From positions 98,278,964 through 98,342,963 of the forward strand of contig OY992539.1 in NCBI GenBank assembly GCA_963921195.1: DNA of 64,000 bases, given 5' to 3'. Numbering within the stretch: position 1 is the stretch's first letter; each line of letters starts with the position of its first letter. Shown in pieces: positions 40,877-51,575 of the stretch. The notes beneath the pieces were generated by a model, which was not told where the DNA came from, made no database searches, and saw only the letters and a list, made by a program, of their open reading frames with translations. Origin of the DNA: Pegoplata infirma. Lineage: Eukaryota > Arthropoda > Insecta > Diptera > Anthomyiidae. A program made the translations under genes and the position numbers.

Positions 40877-41720
40877 ATGTGATTCATCTTTATTCTGCTT
40901 AAATCAGCTCTAAAAAGACACATGAATTCACTGCATCTTTATAGCTGTTTTTTCAGCGCTCTAAAGAGCCGTGAATTCAGAGCATCTTAAGAGCGCTTTT
41001 TCGGTGTATCCAACTAGCGCTCTAAAGTGTGACATCGCCTTAGAGAATCATTCATGAATTTAGCAGGTTTGGATGCGCTCCTTGACTCGAGTTTCCTTTC
41101 AAAAAGCTGCTGCCAGTTCAGCAAAATTTCTGCTGGGACATCTAAACTTAAAAAAAAATTAAAAAAAGTGAACGGATTTTTAATTGACTTTTTTTCAGAA
41201 CGGGTTCTGAAATTTTTCAAAAAAAAAAAAAAAATTAGTAGTCGATAGCCCATATATAATATAAAATAATGTAAATTTTTGAGATTGTAGTACATTCCGT
41301 TTTAATTTGATAAATATTTAATCAAGGCAACTCGACCCAAATTTGACAGTTTTTGAAAACTTTAAAAACAAAAAACGCAATTTTATTATAGGGCACTCAA
41401 TACAAAAATGGGCTCTGAATACAACCTATTCAAAAATATAAACCAGCAAATTTTCCCGTTCCAAAAAATCGGTTCCAGAACGTAGCATATTACCCTGCAA
41501 CCGATTCTACTTCACGTTCCAGAATCAATGAATTTTGTTTGAAATTGTCCCGAAAGCAATCGTTTTTTAGAGCAAGTAGTTTTTTTGAAAAATAATTTTA
41601 TATAGAAAATGTTGTTTTGATTACCGTAGAATAAATTAAAGAATCTATTATTATAGGAATTTGCTCCAAAAAATTTTCCTGAGTACGGTACACATGTTTT
41701 TTTCGCTGGTTATGCCTCAT

Positions 41721-42071
41721 ATACACATAAAAACCTTGGTATTGACGTCACCGTTAATGTGAAATTTGCAAAAACAAATTCTGTCTACGCAATACCAAAT
41801 CGGTATTTCGAAATTGGTAAATTTTTAATACTGAATTTTTGGTATTAAAAAAAAAAATTAAAAAAAATATACAAACACAATTTTTATATTAACCGATTTT
41901 TTTAAAAAATGTAAATTTCCGAAATATTTTTTTTTGTAAAATTACAAAAAATATTTCTTAATTTACAAAAAATCTTTGTAATGTAAAAATTTTAAATAAA
42001 CAGCTTTTTATTTTCATTCATTTATTTTTAAAGTTATTACAAAATATTAGAAAAAACAAGTTAGAGTGTTA
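41721..42071. other. Older repeat with ACATAAAAAC..TGGTATTGAC
   Basis: 'CACATAAAAACCTTGGTATT' followed by GACGTCA near 41716-41745 is repeated at 44468-44495 ('CACATAAAAACACTGGTGTT'). The two may be direct copies of a degenerate repeat containing 'GGTATTTCGAAATTGG'. No coding content. Confidence 0.45.
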
Positions 42072-42541
42072 TAGTGCGTTTACATTGGATTTCTAATCTA
42101 GTAAATTGCGATTTTAATCTACTTTGCAATCTGTACCGTTTACATTGGCATTTTTTACGTTTGAGAAGATTAAGATTGGCATTTATAACAACAAGTTGGT
42201 TAAAAATGTGTGTGACTGCGTCAAAAGACAGCGACGGTAATTAGTCGTCGTATGATTAACAAGGACAGTGACGGCGTTTACAAATAAAAATGACGGCGGC
42301 ATAAACATACTTGGCGGCGTCATCAAAACGGCAGGCTTTGTGTCGGTGTTTTTCAGTGTTGGAAAATGCAAATAATAGAAATACAGAGTTGTATTTAACT
42401 TTACCAGATTGCGTTTGCCGATTAGAGTCTAAACTACTAGATTGAAAAAAATTAATTTGTATGGGCAATCTAATAGATTGAAACTAGATTGGAGCCACAA
42501 TCTACTTTAAGCTAGATTAGAAAACCACTGTAAACGCACTA
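42072..42541. mobile_element. PIF/Harbinger-type MITE with TTA duplication
   Basis: The left end TAGTGCGTTTACATTGGATT and the inverted right end TAGTGCGTTTACAGTGGTTT pair and continue through TCTAATCTA. TTA flanks both ends (42069-42071, 42542-42544). A 3-bp TWA duplication with a T..G rich terminal repeat is typical of PIF/Harbinger. The interior is GC-richer near 42205-42335 (GGCGGC, GACGGC) and has no nuclease. Confidence 0.75.
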
Positions 42542-42548
42542 TTAAATT

Positions 42549-44160
42549 CTTTTATACCCTACAAAATGTATAAAAAATTAAAAAAAAAAAAAAAATTGTC
42601 AGGGGCGTTTTTTAGGGAGGGGAGGGTGATGGGGTCAGGGGGACATTAAGAGCACCTTCCCATCGCGATAAATATATCAAATGTTTCATTTATTTAACAA
42701 AAATACAAAAAACGTGTAAAAAAGTGTATTTTTTCAGAGGTTGGTTCAGTTCTTCAAGGGGAACTTTTTTCCCCCTGGGCCTAATTTGCCCATTCGCGAA
42801 CTTAACCTGCCTATGCACGGTGCCCTGGATAGGATTTAAATAAAATGTTGGTGTTACTCCAATTTTTAAGTGGATTATGTTTTTAGAAGACAAAAGAAAG
42901 AAAATGAGCCAAAAAAGAAAAAAAAGTACTAGGCGCTTTTTTTTTGGCGGGCAAAAAGATGAATTTCAAAAAACAAAAAAGAATTTATTCTTTCAAATGC
43001 ATTAAAATTTGTATATACGGATGTAAATTTATCACATATTTACTTATCAGTGAGATTTAGATATATATGTAACATATTTTTCCAGATATGAGGCTTAAAA
43101 GAATAATTTCACTATTAATTGAAACTAAATGAAATATGTCCTTGTAAATTATTTATAAATGTAAGTTCTTAAAAGTTTTCAGTGTACTACTCAGAAGGAC
43201 AGCAGAACACAAAGTTGCCTCAATTTAGACCTTAGTGAGTCATATAATTTTAAAAGAATTAATACTTTTTTGTTAAAAATGTTTTTTCAAAACTAAGAAA
43301 AATCTGAAAACGATAGTAAAAATCATTAAAAATGTGTTTGCAATGCCTAAGGAAGAGTAAAATAAAGTAAATAGTTTAAAAAGAGATACAGAAAGTGGTT
43401 TGGACTATTTTTTTATTGCGAAACTTGTGGATGGACTTAATATCCTTTTTTAATTTTGTTTGTTTCGCCAAAAATCCTTTGTAAATTTGGTTTGTATTGT
43501 TGGGGTACCTTCCCCCCTTCAAAATCTAGAAACAGGAGCAATATTAAATGTGAAGTAACTGCTAGAGTTAAAATTTTCATTAAAATAAAGAAGAAATTTG
43601 ATTTAGTCTCACTAAATAGTGAAATTATTCTTTTAAGTCTCATATCTGAAAAAATATGTCACATATATATTTTAATCTCACTGACAAGTGAATATGTGAT
43701 GAATTTACATCTGTATAAAAAAATTTTAATGCATTTGAAAGAATAAATTCTTTTTTGTTTTTTTGAAAATCATATTTTTGCCCGCCAAAAAAAAAGCGCC
43801 TAGTACTTTTTTTTTCTTTTTTGGCTCATTTTCTTTCTTTTATAGTCCAAAAACATAATCCGCTTAAAAATTGGAGTAACACCAAAATTTTATTTAAATC
43901 CTCTCCAGGGCACCGTGTATGACCATGAGACATATATATAAAAAACTTCAGGAGTCTAGCTGTTTTATTTTGGACTGCATTGTGTTATCTACAGACAGAC
44001 GGACATACGGACGGACGGACATTCGCAGAACGTATTAACATCGATCATAGATCAATAATATATATAATTTATGGGGTCGCCGACCGATATTTCGATGCGT
44101 TGCAAACGGAATGAGTATGCACCCATAATGAGGTTGCAGGGTATTAAAATATATTTTTTA
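42549..44160 (-). mobile_element. mini-me/DINE-1-like element, family C, copy 2, split by a foldback
   Basis: The parts 42549-42815 and 43918-44160 join on the minus strand into the C order: 'TACCCTGCAACCTCATTATG', 'GTTTGCAACGCATCGAAATA', 'TGTCCGTCCGTCCGTATGTC', 'TGCAGTCCAAAATAAAACAG', then 'TAGGCAGGTTAAGTTCGCGA' and 'GCCCCTGACAATTTTTT'. The split lies at CATA/TATG. Confidence 0.75.
42816..43917. mobile_element. 1.1-kb foldback element with CACGGTGCCCTGG ends
   Basis: The left end CACGGTGCCCTGGATAGGAT and the inverted right end CACGGTGCCCTGGAGAGGAT start terminal repeats that pair for more than 300 bases, through 'GAAAATGAGCCAAAAAAGAA' and 'AGGCGCTTTTTTTTTGGCGG'. TATG flanks both sides (42812-42815, 43918-43921), a probable 4-bp target duplication. 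The centre near 43365 is not paired. No protein is seen. Confidence 0.8.
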
Positions 44161-44554
44161 TGATGAACAAGCAAAATTTGCGCTTAGACCTGCCTTGTAA
44201 AATTATTTAAAAAAAAAATAAAAAAAAAAAACATTTTTGCAAATTAAAAAATTTGCATATAAATTTGTAAATTCTATTATATGCAATACCGTGATCGAAA
44301 TTGCCTAAAATTCGGTATTTCAATTTTGTTAAAATGCCCTGAATTTTGAAGGTATTGGTATTATCAATTTCGATGTTGGCAACTCTATAGAACACCCATT
44401 ATACAGGAAGTGCACTAAAGTATATAGTACATATATAACTCTTCACACACATATAATGACCGTTGACACATAAAAACACTGGTGTTGACATCAACTTTCA
44501 TACGAAATTTTGCAGAAACAATATCGGTTTACTTATTACTAAGAAAACGCAACT
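44161..44554. other. Unassigned sequence with the ACATAAAAAC repeat
   Basis: Shares the 'ATAAAAACACTGGTGTTGAC' phrase with 41716-41745 and contains further 'GGTATTTCAATTTTG' pieces. Probably the other end of the older repeat split by the elements in between. Confidence 0.4.
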
Positions 44555-45258
44555 TATTATACCCTCCAACTACAGTATGGGGGTATACTCACTTTGTCAT
44601 TCCGTGTGTAACGCATCGAAATATCGATCGGGGACCCCATAAAGTATATATATTATTGATCAGTGATCGATTCTAAGACATTCTAGCGATGTCCGTCTGT
44701 CCGTCCGTCCGTCTGTAGTTAACACGATGCAGTCCAAAATAAAAGAGCTAGATCCCTCAAGTTTGGCATAAATATGTCAAATGGTCCTAGGCAGGTTAAG
44801 TTCGGAAATGGGCCAAATCGGACAAGGGGGGAAAAAGTTAACCCTTGAAGAACTAAACCAACCTCGTAAAAATGCGAATTTTTTAGACGTTTTTTTGTAT
44901 TTTTGCGAAACGAATGAAACATTTTTATGTTCGCAGAAGTTTATAGTCCTGCGCTTGGACCCAGGGGATTAAAAAAATTTGTTTTTTTTTGCCCGCCCCT
45001 CTTTTAAAGGCGTGGATAAAAAATAGATTAAATAATTATAAAACTATAATATTTTAGTGCACAAAGCAGACAAAAATGAACTTGTAAGCATATACCGCGA
45101 GGGCCAAGGAGTCCCCCAGCTCACCGACCCCTCCCCCATTTTGCCCCCCCCCCCCCTAAAAACGCTCTTGTCAAATTTTTTTTTTATAATTTTTTTTACA
45201 TGTTGGAGGGTATTAAAGATTCGGCACAGCCGAATTTAACACTCTCACTTGTTTTTAT
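44555..45258 (+). mobile_element. mini-me/DINE-1-like element, family C, copy 3
   Basis: The most complete C copy: TTATACCCTCCAACTACAG, 'GTAACGCATCGAAATATCGA', 'CATTCTAGCGATGTCCGTC', 'TAACACGATGCAGTCCAAAA', 'CCTAGGCAGGTTAAGTTCGG', a C-run at 45145-45158, and the end 'TCGGCACAGCCGAATTTAAC' with 'CACTTGTTTTT'. The terminal 'TCGGC..GCCGA' hairpin is the usual Helentron-type 3' hairpin. Confidence 0.8.
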
Positions 45259-46240
45259 ATATCCTCAATTCCGTGAGAAATCATGAAAAAGTGTGGAATT
45301 CTAGATTTTTGTAATATTTATTACACAGAAGCTCTGTGGAACCATTTAAAGATTTCATTTATCAAATCCAAAGAATAAAAACAAAATGGCGATTACGCGA
45401 ATTTAATTTCTTTTAAAACAAAAAAAAAACAAAAAAAAAAATCTGTGTAACTTTAAAAACCTATGAAAAATTCACTAATAATAGTTTTGGTCACATCATC
45501 AATTATTTTTATTTATTCTTTTCTATTTATTTACAACTCATTTTTAATAAATTCAACCTAACCGAGAACTGGTAACAATGACCGTCGTCTCGTTGTAGCG
45601 ACAAAAAACCAAGGTCTCTGGTGGGAATCGAGCCCACGACCCCCACACTCAAAAGCTAGCATACCAACTAGCCTATTGGGGCCCCCGTAAAAAAAAATGT
45701 GTAACTCTGGAAAGCTTAGAAAAATGCACTATCTTTGTTTGAATGTGCATTTGTAGTGCAAATGCAATTTTAAAGTGTATTTTGCAAAATTTTTATTCAC
45801 AATTATTTTTTTCATATCTTTTACTACAAAAAAATTTTCTCCGAAATTTGTGCACATTTTTCTATTTAATTTTTTTAAATAGTTGCCTAATTTTCCCACA
45901 TAAAAAATTTACATTTTAAAATTATACCAAAAAATTGCATTTTTTGGTTTTTGAAAATCGGAAATGAAATCACAATTTTTTTAATTCTTTGGATCTGACA
46001 AATAAAATCTTTAAATAACTCCATAGAGCTTGTGAGTAAAAAAATTGCAGAAATTTAATTTTTTTGTAAAGTTAAAAAGTTTTTTTACTTTGTTGGGAAC
46101 TTTCCGAGTCAAAAAAGGAACCTAAAGCCTTTGTCCTACAGTTTCAAAATTTTTGTGTTCTAATATCGACCCTAAATTGTAACACTCGCAATCCTGACGT
46201 TTCATGATTTCATATTCATGGATTCGACTTACATTAGTCA
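45259..46240. repeat. Inverted repeat flanking tRNA-like sequence 4
   Basis: The left arm 45296-45420 ('AAAGATTTCATTTATCAAAT', 'CCAAAGAATAAAAACAAAAT') is the inverse of 45955-46070 ('TTTTTTTAATTCTTTGGATC', 'GACAAATAAAATCTTTAAAT'). The tRNA-like repeat lies between the arms. The ends of the unit are not resolved. Confidence 0.55.
45565..45690 (-). tRNA. tRNA-like sequence 4 with SINE-like body
   Basis: On the minus strand it has the A box 'TAGGCTAGTTGG', the B box 'GGGCTCGATTCCC', and a perfect T stem GTGGG / CCCAC around CTCGATT. A T6 run follows 14 bases later, then 'GTCGCTACAACGAGACGACG'. That last word also occurs in the MITE at 39246-39567, so this may be a SINE head plus body. The acceptor ends do not pair. 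About 75 nt of tRNA-like sequence. Confidence 0.5.
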
Positions 46241-46685
46241 AATTTAAACTTTTCACTCAGTTTTTTTCTTACTTACACAGCTTTTTTTGTTTTACAAACT
46301 AATTCTACAGCCTTTTTTTCTTGAGTTTTATTTTAAGTAACTAAACATCATTTTAAAGCCATAATAAAGTGGCAATTTTAAGAAAACGAATTGAACTTAA
46401 TCCTTAAAGAAAAAAAAAAAACAAGTTCAAGTAGTATTATCAAGAAAACAATAACAACAAAAAACAAAAGCTTTATAATATCTTATGAGATTTTGAGGGG
46501 GGAAAAAATCAACAACATTTATAGGACATTCCATGCCAAATCGGTCACTTTGAAATATATTTTTTAAATTTTTCCAGTTTTTTATTGTACTTTAGGAAGA
46601 CTTCTTTTTGATAAACTTTTAGATTTTTTGATGACCCGTTTATTAGATATTAAATTTTTAGAAATTTATATTATGATCCCTCTAA
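46241..46685. other. Unassigned sequence with a foldback end fragment
   Basis: 'GGACATTCCATGCCAAATCG' followed by GTCACTTT at 46505-46530 matches the end of the 26383-26892 foldback MITE. No partner end is visible nearby. The rest is AT-rich without structure. Confidence 0.4.
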
Positions 46686-47439
46686 TATGCTATTTACATA
46701 TACCCCGAAATCCATATAAATTTGGATTTCAAATCCAATTAAAATCTATACTGTTTACATATGCTTTTTTGACATTTAGCGGGATTTTGTTTGTACTAAC
46801 TCTATATTTTCTTTTGATTTGTGTACAGGGTTGTTAGTGGGAAAATTATCCAATTTTATAAATATTTCTAAAAACAATGATTTTTCTTTGCCGGAGCCAA
46901 TATTTTCAATTCCACTAGTATATGTTGGGACCACAATATCAAAAAATGTGTTTTTATGTAGAGCTGCTTCTTTAAATGCAAGAAAATTAACATTTTTGCC
47001 AAGTTTGGGGCAGCCACCATTGAGTGTTTTTCTTTGTTAGGAAATCCAAATTGGTCAACTAAATTGTGCGTTTACCATTTGCAATGGTAAATTTTAAATG
47101 AAAAATTGATAAACATTGTTTTTATTAATATTTTAATAGTTTTAAAAAAATATATTTAAATTGTTTTTTTACTTTATAAAAAACAACAACAGCTGATAAA
47201 AAATCGTGTGCAGCGTTGTAAAAAAAGCACTAGGGATGATTATTTTGGGAAAACCCATAGTTGTATAATTAAGTAGTAGACATTTTTTTAGATTTTGAAT
47301 TGCGATTTTACGATTTTCCCAAAATCCAAGTTTTTTTGTATGGGATTTGACATTTGAAATCCAAAAAAGTAATTGGATTTACTTGGATTTTCATTGAAAT
47401 CCAATTTTTTTGGATTTCGAGGTATATGTAAATGGCATA
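46686..47439 (+). mobile_element. PIF/Harbinger-type element with TAA duplication
   Basis: The left end TATGCTATTTACATATACCC and the inverted right end TATGCCATTTACATATACCT pair for about 50 bases ('CGAAATCCA', 'TTGGATTTC'). TAA flanks both ends (46683-46685, 47440-47442). These are PIF/Harbinger features. A possible nuclease fragment lies inside. At 754 bp it is not autonomous. Confidence 0.75.
46780..47040 (+). pseudogene. Possible Harbinger nuclease fragment
   Basis: After a candidate intron (GTACTAAC 46794 to TGTACAG 46829) the frame reads 'LPEPIFSIPLVYVG'. It continues 'TTISKNVFLCRAA' to a stop at 47040. Harbinger nucleases show LP.P....IP.VFVGD(E/D)AF.L...L.RP at their second catalytic Asp. 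The spacing fits, but the Asp itself is absent (VGTT). It may be a decayed copy or a chance likeness; the Harbinger-type ends of the surrounding element are what make it plausible. Confidence 0.4.
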
Positions 47440-47442
47440 TAA

Positions 47443-47864
47443 AGGATTTTTTTTAACGAAGGGGTTAAAGCAAATTTTCACAAATGTCAGTTTGTATGGG
47501 AGCTCCTTTAAGAAATGGAGATAGAGTGTAAGTTTATTAAAAATTAATGGGGGTCGGTCTTGATACTGACCTCTCGAGGACGCTCCTTTTGAGCAGCGCA
47601 GCGAATTCTGATTTAAAGATAGGAATGCAGCAATAAAAATTTTTCAAAAATTTAAAAATCGAAAAACATATTAATAATCATAATACCACGATCTCACTGG
47701 GCAAAAAATTTGTAGAATCGATACGCGTTTTATAGAGAAAAATATTCAAACAAGACAAAGAGTACAAACATTTTCAAAAATGAAAATGAAATTTTAAAAC
47801 TAAAAGTCGCATAGAGCACTTGTAAGAATTTTTTATTAAAGTACGTAAAATAACAATGAAAGTA
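47443..47864. other. Unassigned sequence
   Basis: Contains a short GC-richer word 'GACCTCTCGAGGACGCTCC' near 47568-47586. No open frame or repeat recognised. Confidence 0.35.
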
Positions 47865-49141
47865 CACAGAAAATAATATTGAGAAAAACAATTTGAGTAA
47901 TCGCTTGTTTAAATTTTTAAAACAAATTTGAGTAATTTTTTTTATTAATGCAATTAAACATTTACTTAAAAATTGAAAATAAAATTTGAGTAAATAATTT
48001 AATGTTTTTTTTATTCTCTTGGTGTTTTGCATTCTCATTTAGTTGATAGTTTTTTGTATATGTATATTATAGTATGAAATTATTATTATAGTATGAAATC
48101 GTCTTTATAAAATATTCCTTTGTCTTGAAGACATAAGTATATTTGGTAAAGTTTGAAAAAGCTATCTTTTTTTTTTTTTTTTTTAAATAAATTGATGCAT
48201 TTTGTGTAAATTTTTACTTGACACAATTAAAAAGTTACTTAAAAATATTGAAAAATTTTGAGTAAAGTTTTAATTTTGTGAATTAATAACACAGCTCAAC
48301 AAGAAAATGCGTATTGGATTCTGTTTAGTGATTTGGATAGTGTCTGTTGCGCTGATTCCAAATCCGGAGCCCAAATTTGTCTATCACATCAGGATTTTGA
48401 GTAATTCGCGGTTAAAGTGCCGAAAAAGGGCATTTTTGACCATTTTTAAAAGCTTATAAAATTTTATCCTGACATGCAAATGACTTGGTATCAGGCTCGT
48501 TCGAAAGCTTGTAGTTTTCTCTTAAAGATAAGATAAAATGTTATAAAAATTTAATTTTCTAAAATGGTAAAAAAATCATAAGCAAAAAACCTTCCATTTT
48601 TTCAATATTTAGTTTATTTACACAGTGTTTTTGAACAAATTTCCATACAAATTCATATGTAAATTTAAGATTTAAAGGACTTGTGGCTAATGATTTTTTT
48701 ACCACTTTAGAAAATTAAATTCCACGAAGATTTGATCTTGTCTGGAAGAGAAAATTACACACTTTCGAATGAGCTTGATACCAAATCATTTGCATGTCAG
48801 GATCTTATTTTATAGGCGTTCAAAAATGGTCAAAATGGGCATTTTTTGAGACTTTAACCGCGATTTTCTCAAAACTGTGACGTGATAGAAAAATTTGAGT
48901 GACCGTTTTGGAATCGGGGCACCAAACCTTATCAACTTTTTTTGGTTTCATCCACAACGCAGCGACAAACCTCAGATTTGTAGAGCGGTGTAATTTAATC
49001 AAATTTTTTATTAGGCATTTAATAATTTTTTATTAAAAGTTTACTCAATACTATTAAATCGTTTACTGGTGCAAAATTGAGTAATTTTTTTCTTAATAGT
49101 ATTAAAAATTTACGCAAAATTTTTTTTCATTTTTATCTGTG
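47865..49141. mobile_element. MITE with CACAGA ends, TA-flanked, with nested foldback
   Basis: Begins CACAGAAAATAATATTGAG and ends 'TTCATTTTTATCTGTG', with TA on both sides. Its right subterminal part is the inverse of the left part of 15402-16151 ('TTTACTGGTGCAAAATTGAG'), so both belong to one family. A foldback occupies 48289-48991. Confidence 0.7.
48289..48991. mobile_element. Foldback MITE with ACACAGCTC / GAGCGGTGT ends
   Basis: The arms contain 'ATTCGCGGTTAAAGTGCC' (left) and 'GACTTTAACCGCGATTTTCT' (right), then 'CATTTTTGACCATTTTTAAA' and 'CAAAAATGGTCAAAATGGGC', then 'CATGCAAATGACTTGGTATC' and 'ATACCAAATCATTTGCATGT'. Pairing spans over 250 bases per arm with a centre near 48640. The flanks GAATTAAT and AATTTAAT are similar and could be an imperfect duplication. 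Confidence 0.7.
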
Positions 49142-49205
49142 TAAAAACAGAAGAGAATTTGGACCATTTTTGAAGAAGTTGAGAGTAAACATAGTTTTAG
49201 TATTA

Positions 49206-49815
49206 CCCAGCAAAACTTCTATAATGGATAATGATTATGTAAAACATATTTTGAGGATGTTTATTCTGGCTCGAGGTCATTATTTTCTTTACTAATTAAA
49301 ACCATGATATTCTCATAGTATAATTTTCAAGAAAATTATTTATTTGTTTTAAATTTTTTTATTTTGGTCATTTTTGAAAGACTTAATCGACACGTGTTTC
49401 GGAATTTGTCAGATTCCATTGTCAAGATTATTTAGCAAAAATGGAAACGAAAGCAGCAAACGAGTCTAATGACAAATCGTTGCCTTACTAGTATAGTACA
49501 ATTTCTTCTTCTTTCTAATTCACATTGTGGATAGATTCGAATATGTATTAATACTTTAATTTGTGCACAAACGATTTGTCATTAGAATCGTTTGATACTT
49601 TGTAGTAATTCGTTTCTATTTTAGCTAATCTTGACAATGGAATCTGACAAATTCCGAAACACGTGTCGATTAAGTCTTGCAAAAATGACCAACATAAATA
49701 AATTTAAAACAAAAATATGATGTTCTTGAAAATTATGCTATGAGAATATCATGGTTTTAATTAGTAACGAAAATAATGACCTCGAGCCAGAATAAACATC
49801 CTCAAAATATAATAG
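49206..49815. repeat. Long palindrome with repeated CCGAAACACGTGTCG module
   Basis: The left arm begins CCCAGCAAAACTTC and contains 'CATCCTC'-'CTCGAGG' words and 'CGACACGTGTTTCGGAATTT'. The right arm has 'AAATTCCGAAACACGTGTCG' and 'GACCTCGAGCCAGAATAAAC'. The centre is near 49510 and arms pair over about 240 bases. The right arm lacks the last 20 bases. In each arm CTTGACAATGGAAT..ATTCCGAAAC looks like a degenerate hammerhead-type arrangement. Confidence 0.65.
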
Positions 49816-49889
49816 TTTAAAGGTCGAATGAAACAATTTTTATTGTTTAATAAAAATTAATCAGAATTTGATTATGTAAAACATTACAA

Positions 49890-50456
49890 CCCGAGTAAAA
49901 AAGTTCCTATATAGTTGTATATAATTTTATAAACATCATATATGATTAAATAGAATTATATAGAATTTGATGCTAAAAATGAGTCGATAAAACTATATAA
50001 AATTTGATCAATATTTCTTATATTTTGATAAATATTTTTTTTTTATATAATTTTATGCGAAATTTGAACCCCTATTTTTATATAATAATAGCAAAATTAT
50101 ATAATTAGATGTAATTATATAAAAATATATAAAATTGTATAAAACTGTATAAAACTATATAAAGTTACATAAAATTATATATAATTTTATATAATTAAAA
50201 CAAAATTTTATGATTTATATAAAACTTGATATAATTTTATATAAATTTATAAAATTATATATTGTTTTATATAATTTGATATAGTTGTATATAATTATAT
50301 CTGATTATATAAATTTGCTGTTGTTATATAAAAATATGGGTCCAAATTTCGCCTAAAATTTTATAAAAAATTTATCACAACATAAGTAACATTGATAAAA
50401 TTTTATATGATGTTTATAAAATTATATACAACTATATAAAAACTTTTTTACTCGGG
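49890..50456. mobile_element. AT-rich foldback with CCCGAGTAAAAAAGTT ends
   Basis: The left end CCCGAGTAAAAAAGTTCCTA and the inverted right end CCCGAGTAAAAAAGTTTTTA continue to pair through 'ATAGTTGTATATAATTTTAT' and 'AAACATCATAT', over 200 bases. The interior is dominated by ATATAAAATT repeats. It splits the word ACATTAC/CAGGTAATG, also seen uninterrupted at 50893-50910. Confidence 0.75.
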
Positions 50457-50852
50457 CAGGTAATGTAGCCTAAAAGTCTAAACATTTACGAGGCATATAT
50501 TTTCGAACGGTACTAAAAACTTAAAAAAAATGGTATAATATAAAATTTTTTTCCAAGTATCCGATGTGGCATAGAATGCCTCATATAAAGTTCAATTATA
50601 TTTCCTGAAATTTTCAATGAAAAATAACATAAATGAAACGGGAAACCGTATATGTAAAACACAAAGACTGTCAATTTACTTTATAAAGGATTTCAACAAA
50701 ACCATTGTATACATAATACACACTAGGGTGGTTTATGAAAGGAAATTTTGGATTTCTTAATTGGACTTACTGAATATATAAATGTTTAAGATAACTTATG
50801 AATATATAAGATTAAGGGCTCAATTTTCTGGTTAGATTTTTTTTCAATAAAT
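50457..50852. other. Unassigned sequence
   Basis: 'GGCATAGAATGCCTCATATA' at 50567-50586 resembles the ends of the GGGGCATTCC / GAGGCATTCC foldbacks. No other structure. Confidence 0.35.
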
Positions 50853-51575
50853 CCCAGCAAAACTTTGGTAATGGGTAGTGATTATATAACACATTACCAG
50901 GTAATGTATATACCTTATTTGTAGCATTATTTTAGGATGTCTTACCAAACATTTGTTCCACAACGTATTATTTTCAAGTGAAAAATAATGCATTACTAAT
51001 AATTTGCTACGTAATGCATGATTATTGGAAAAAATGTATTTCATATTTATTATTTCTAAACATCAAATCATGGATGACTTATATTTGGTTACATTATGTA
51101 TTATTTGAAAGTTTGAAATAATGCATTATTTATAATTGGATGCATAATGCATTACAATTACATAAAAAATAATTATTTTATAAAAAAATGCATAAGTTTA
51201 AACTAGAGATGGGCTCACGACAGGAAATTTCTAACGACACACACTCACGAGCATATTTTATCTACTTACACTCACGTGAGTAAATTTAATACAAAATTAC
51301 TTTTTCACTACTCGTAACGCCTTATATATTATCTTCCGGTATGCTATATTATTTCATTACTCGTAACCTATAAAATATCATATATTTTACACCTTACTCG
51401 TATTCTTCGTTATAAATTTATGACTTATTTTATACCTTACTGGTATTCTTTGTGATAATGTGGATGCATTACTTTGAGTCTCATCGCCTGTTAAAATCAT
51501 CAATGCTGCAATGTATAAAATAAGAGATCCTATGCCTTATTTTATACCTTATTTGGTAATCTAAGTTTTGCTGGG
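50853..51575. mobile_element. MITE with CCCAGCAAAACTT ends
   Basis: Starts CCCAGCAAAACTTTGGTAAT and ends 'TTACCAAAT'-type inverse '…GGTAATCTAAGTTTTGCTGGG'. It shares the ends and ATGCATTA-type words with 7028-7442. A fragment of the TAGAGATGGG hAT MITE is inserted at 51204. AT lies on both sides. The interior repeats ACTCGTAA and TTATACCTTA. Confidence 0.65.
51204..51310. mobile_element. hAT-type MITE fragment with TAGAGATGGG end (copy e)
   Basis: Only the first end (TAGAGATGGGCTCACG) and some repeats ('CACTCACGTGAGTAAA') remain; no closing GCCCATCTCTA is seen. It has a CACGTG site near 51273. Confidence 0.6.

Larger units (their letters stand above)
38500..41720. repeat. Foldback family 3 element with nested MITE and LINE
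   Basis: The left arm contains 'TTCAGAACCCGTTCTGAAAT' (38523) and the right arm 'TTCAGAACGGGTTCTGAAAT' (41197). The arms also share GAGCGC and GACTGCATC pieces around 38930-39215 and 40930-41040. The right arm extends further ('TTTAATTTGATAAATATTTA', 'ACCTATTCAAAAATA') and ends 'GCTGGTTATGCCTC', resembling the right arm of 53291-55591. The outer left arm is missing. It holds the MITE at 39246 and the LINE at 39860. Confidence 0.55.

Noticed and set aside
42183..42468. Minus-strand frames in the GC-richer centre of the Harbinger-type MITE
   Set aside because: They are short, overlap each other in different frames and show no nuclease or Myb-like motif.
47730..48038. 102-codon minus-strand frame rich in phenylalanine and leucine
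   Set aside because: It spans the border of a MITE in an A/T-rich region, has no domain and resembles chance frames in low-complexity sequence.
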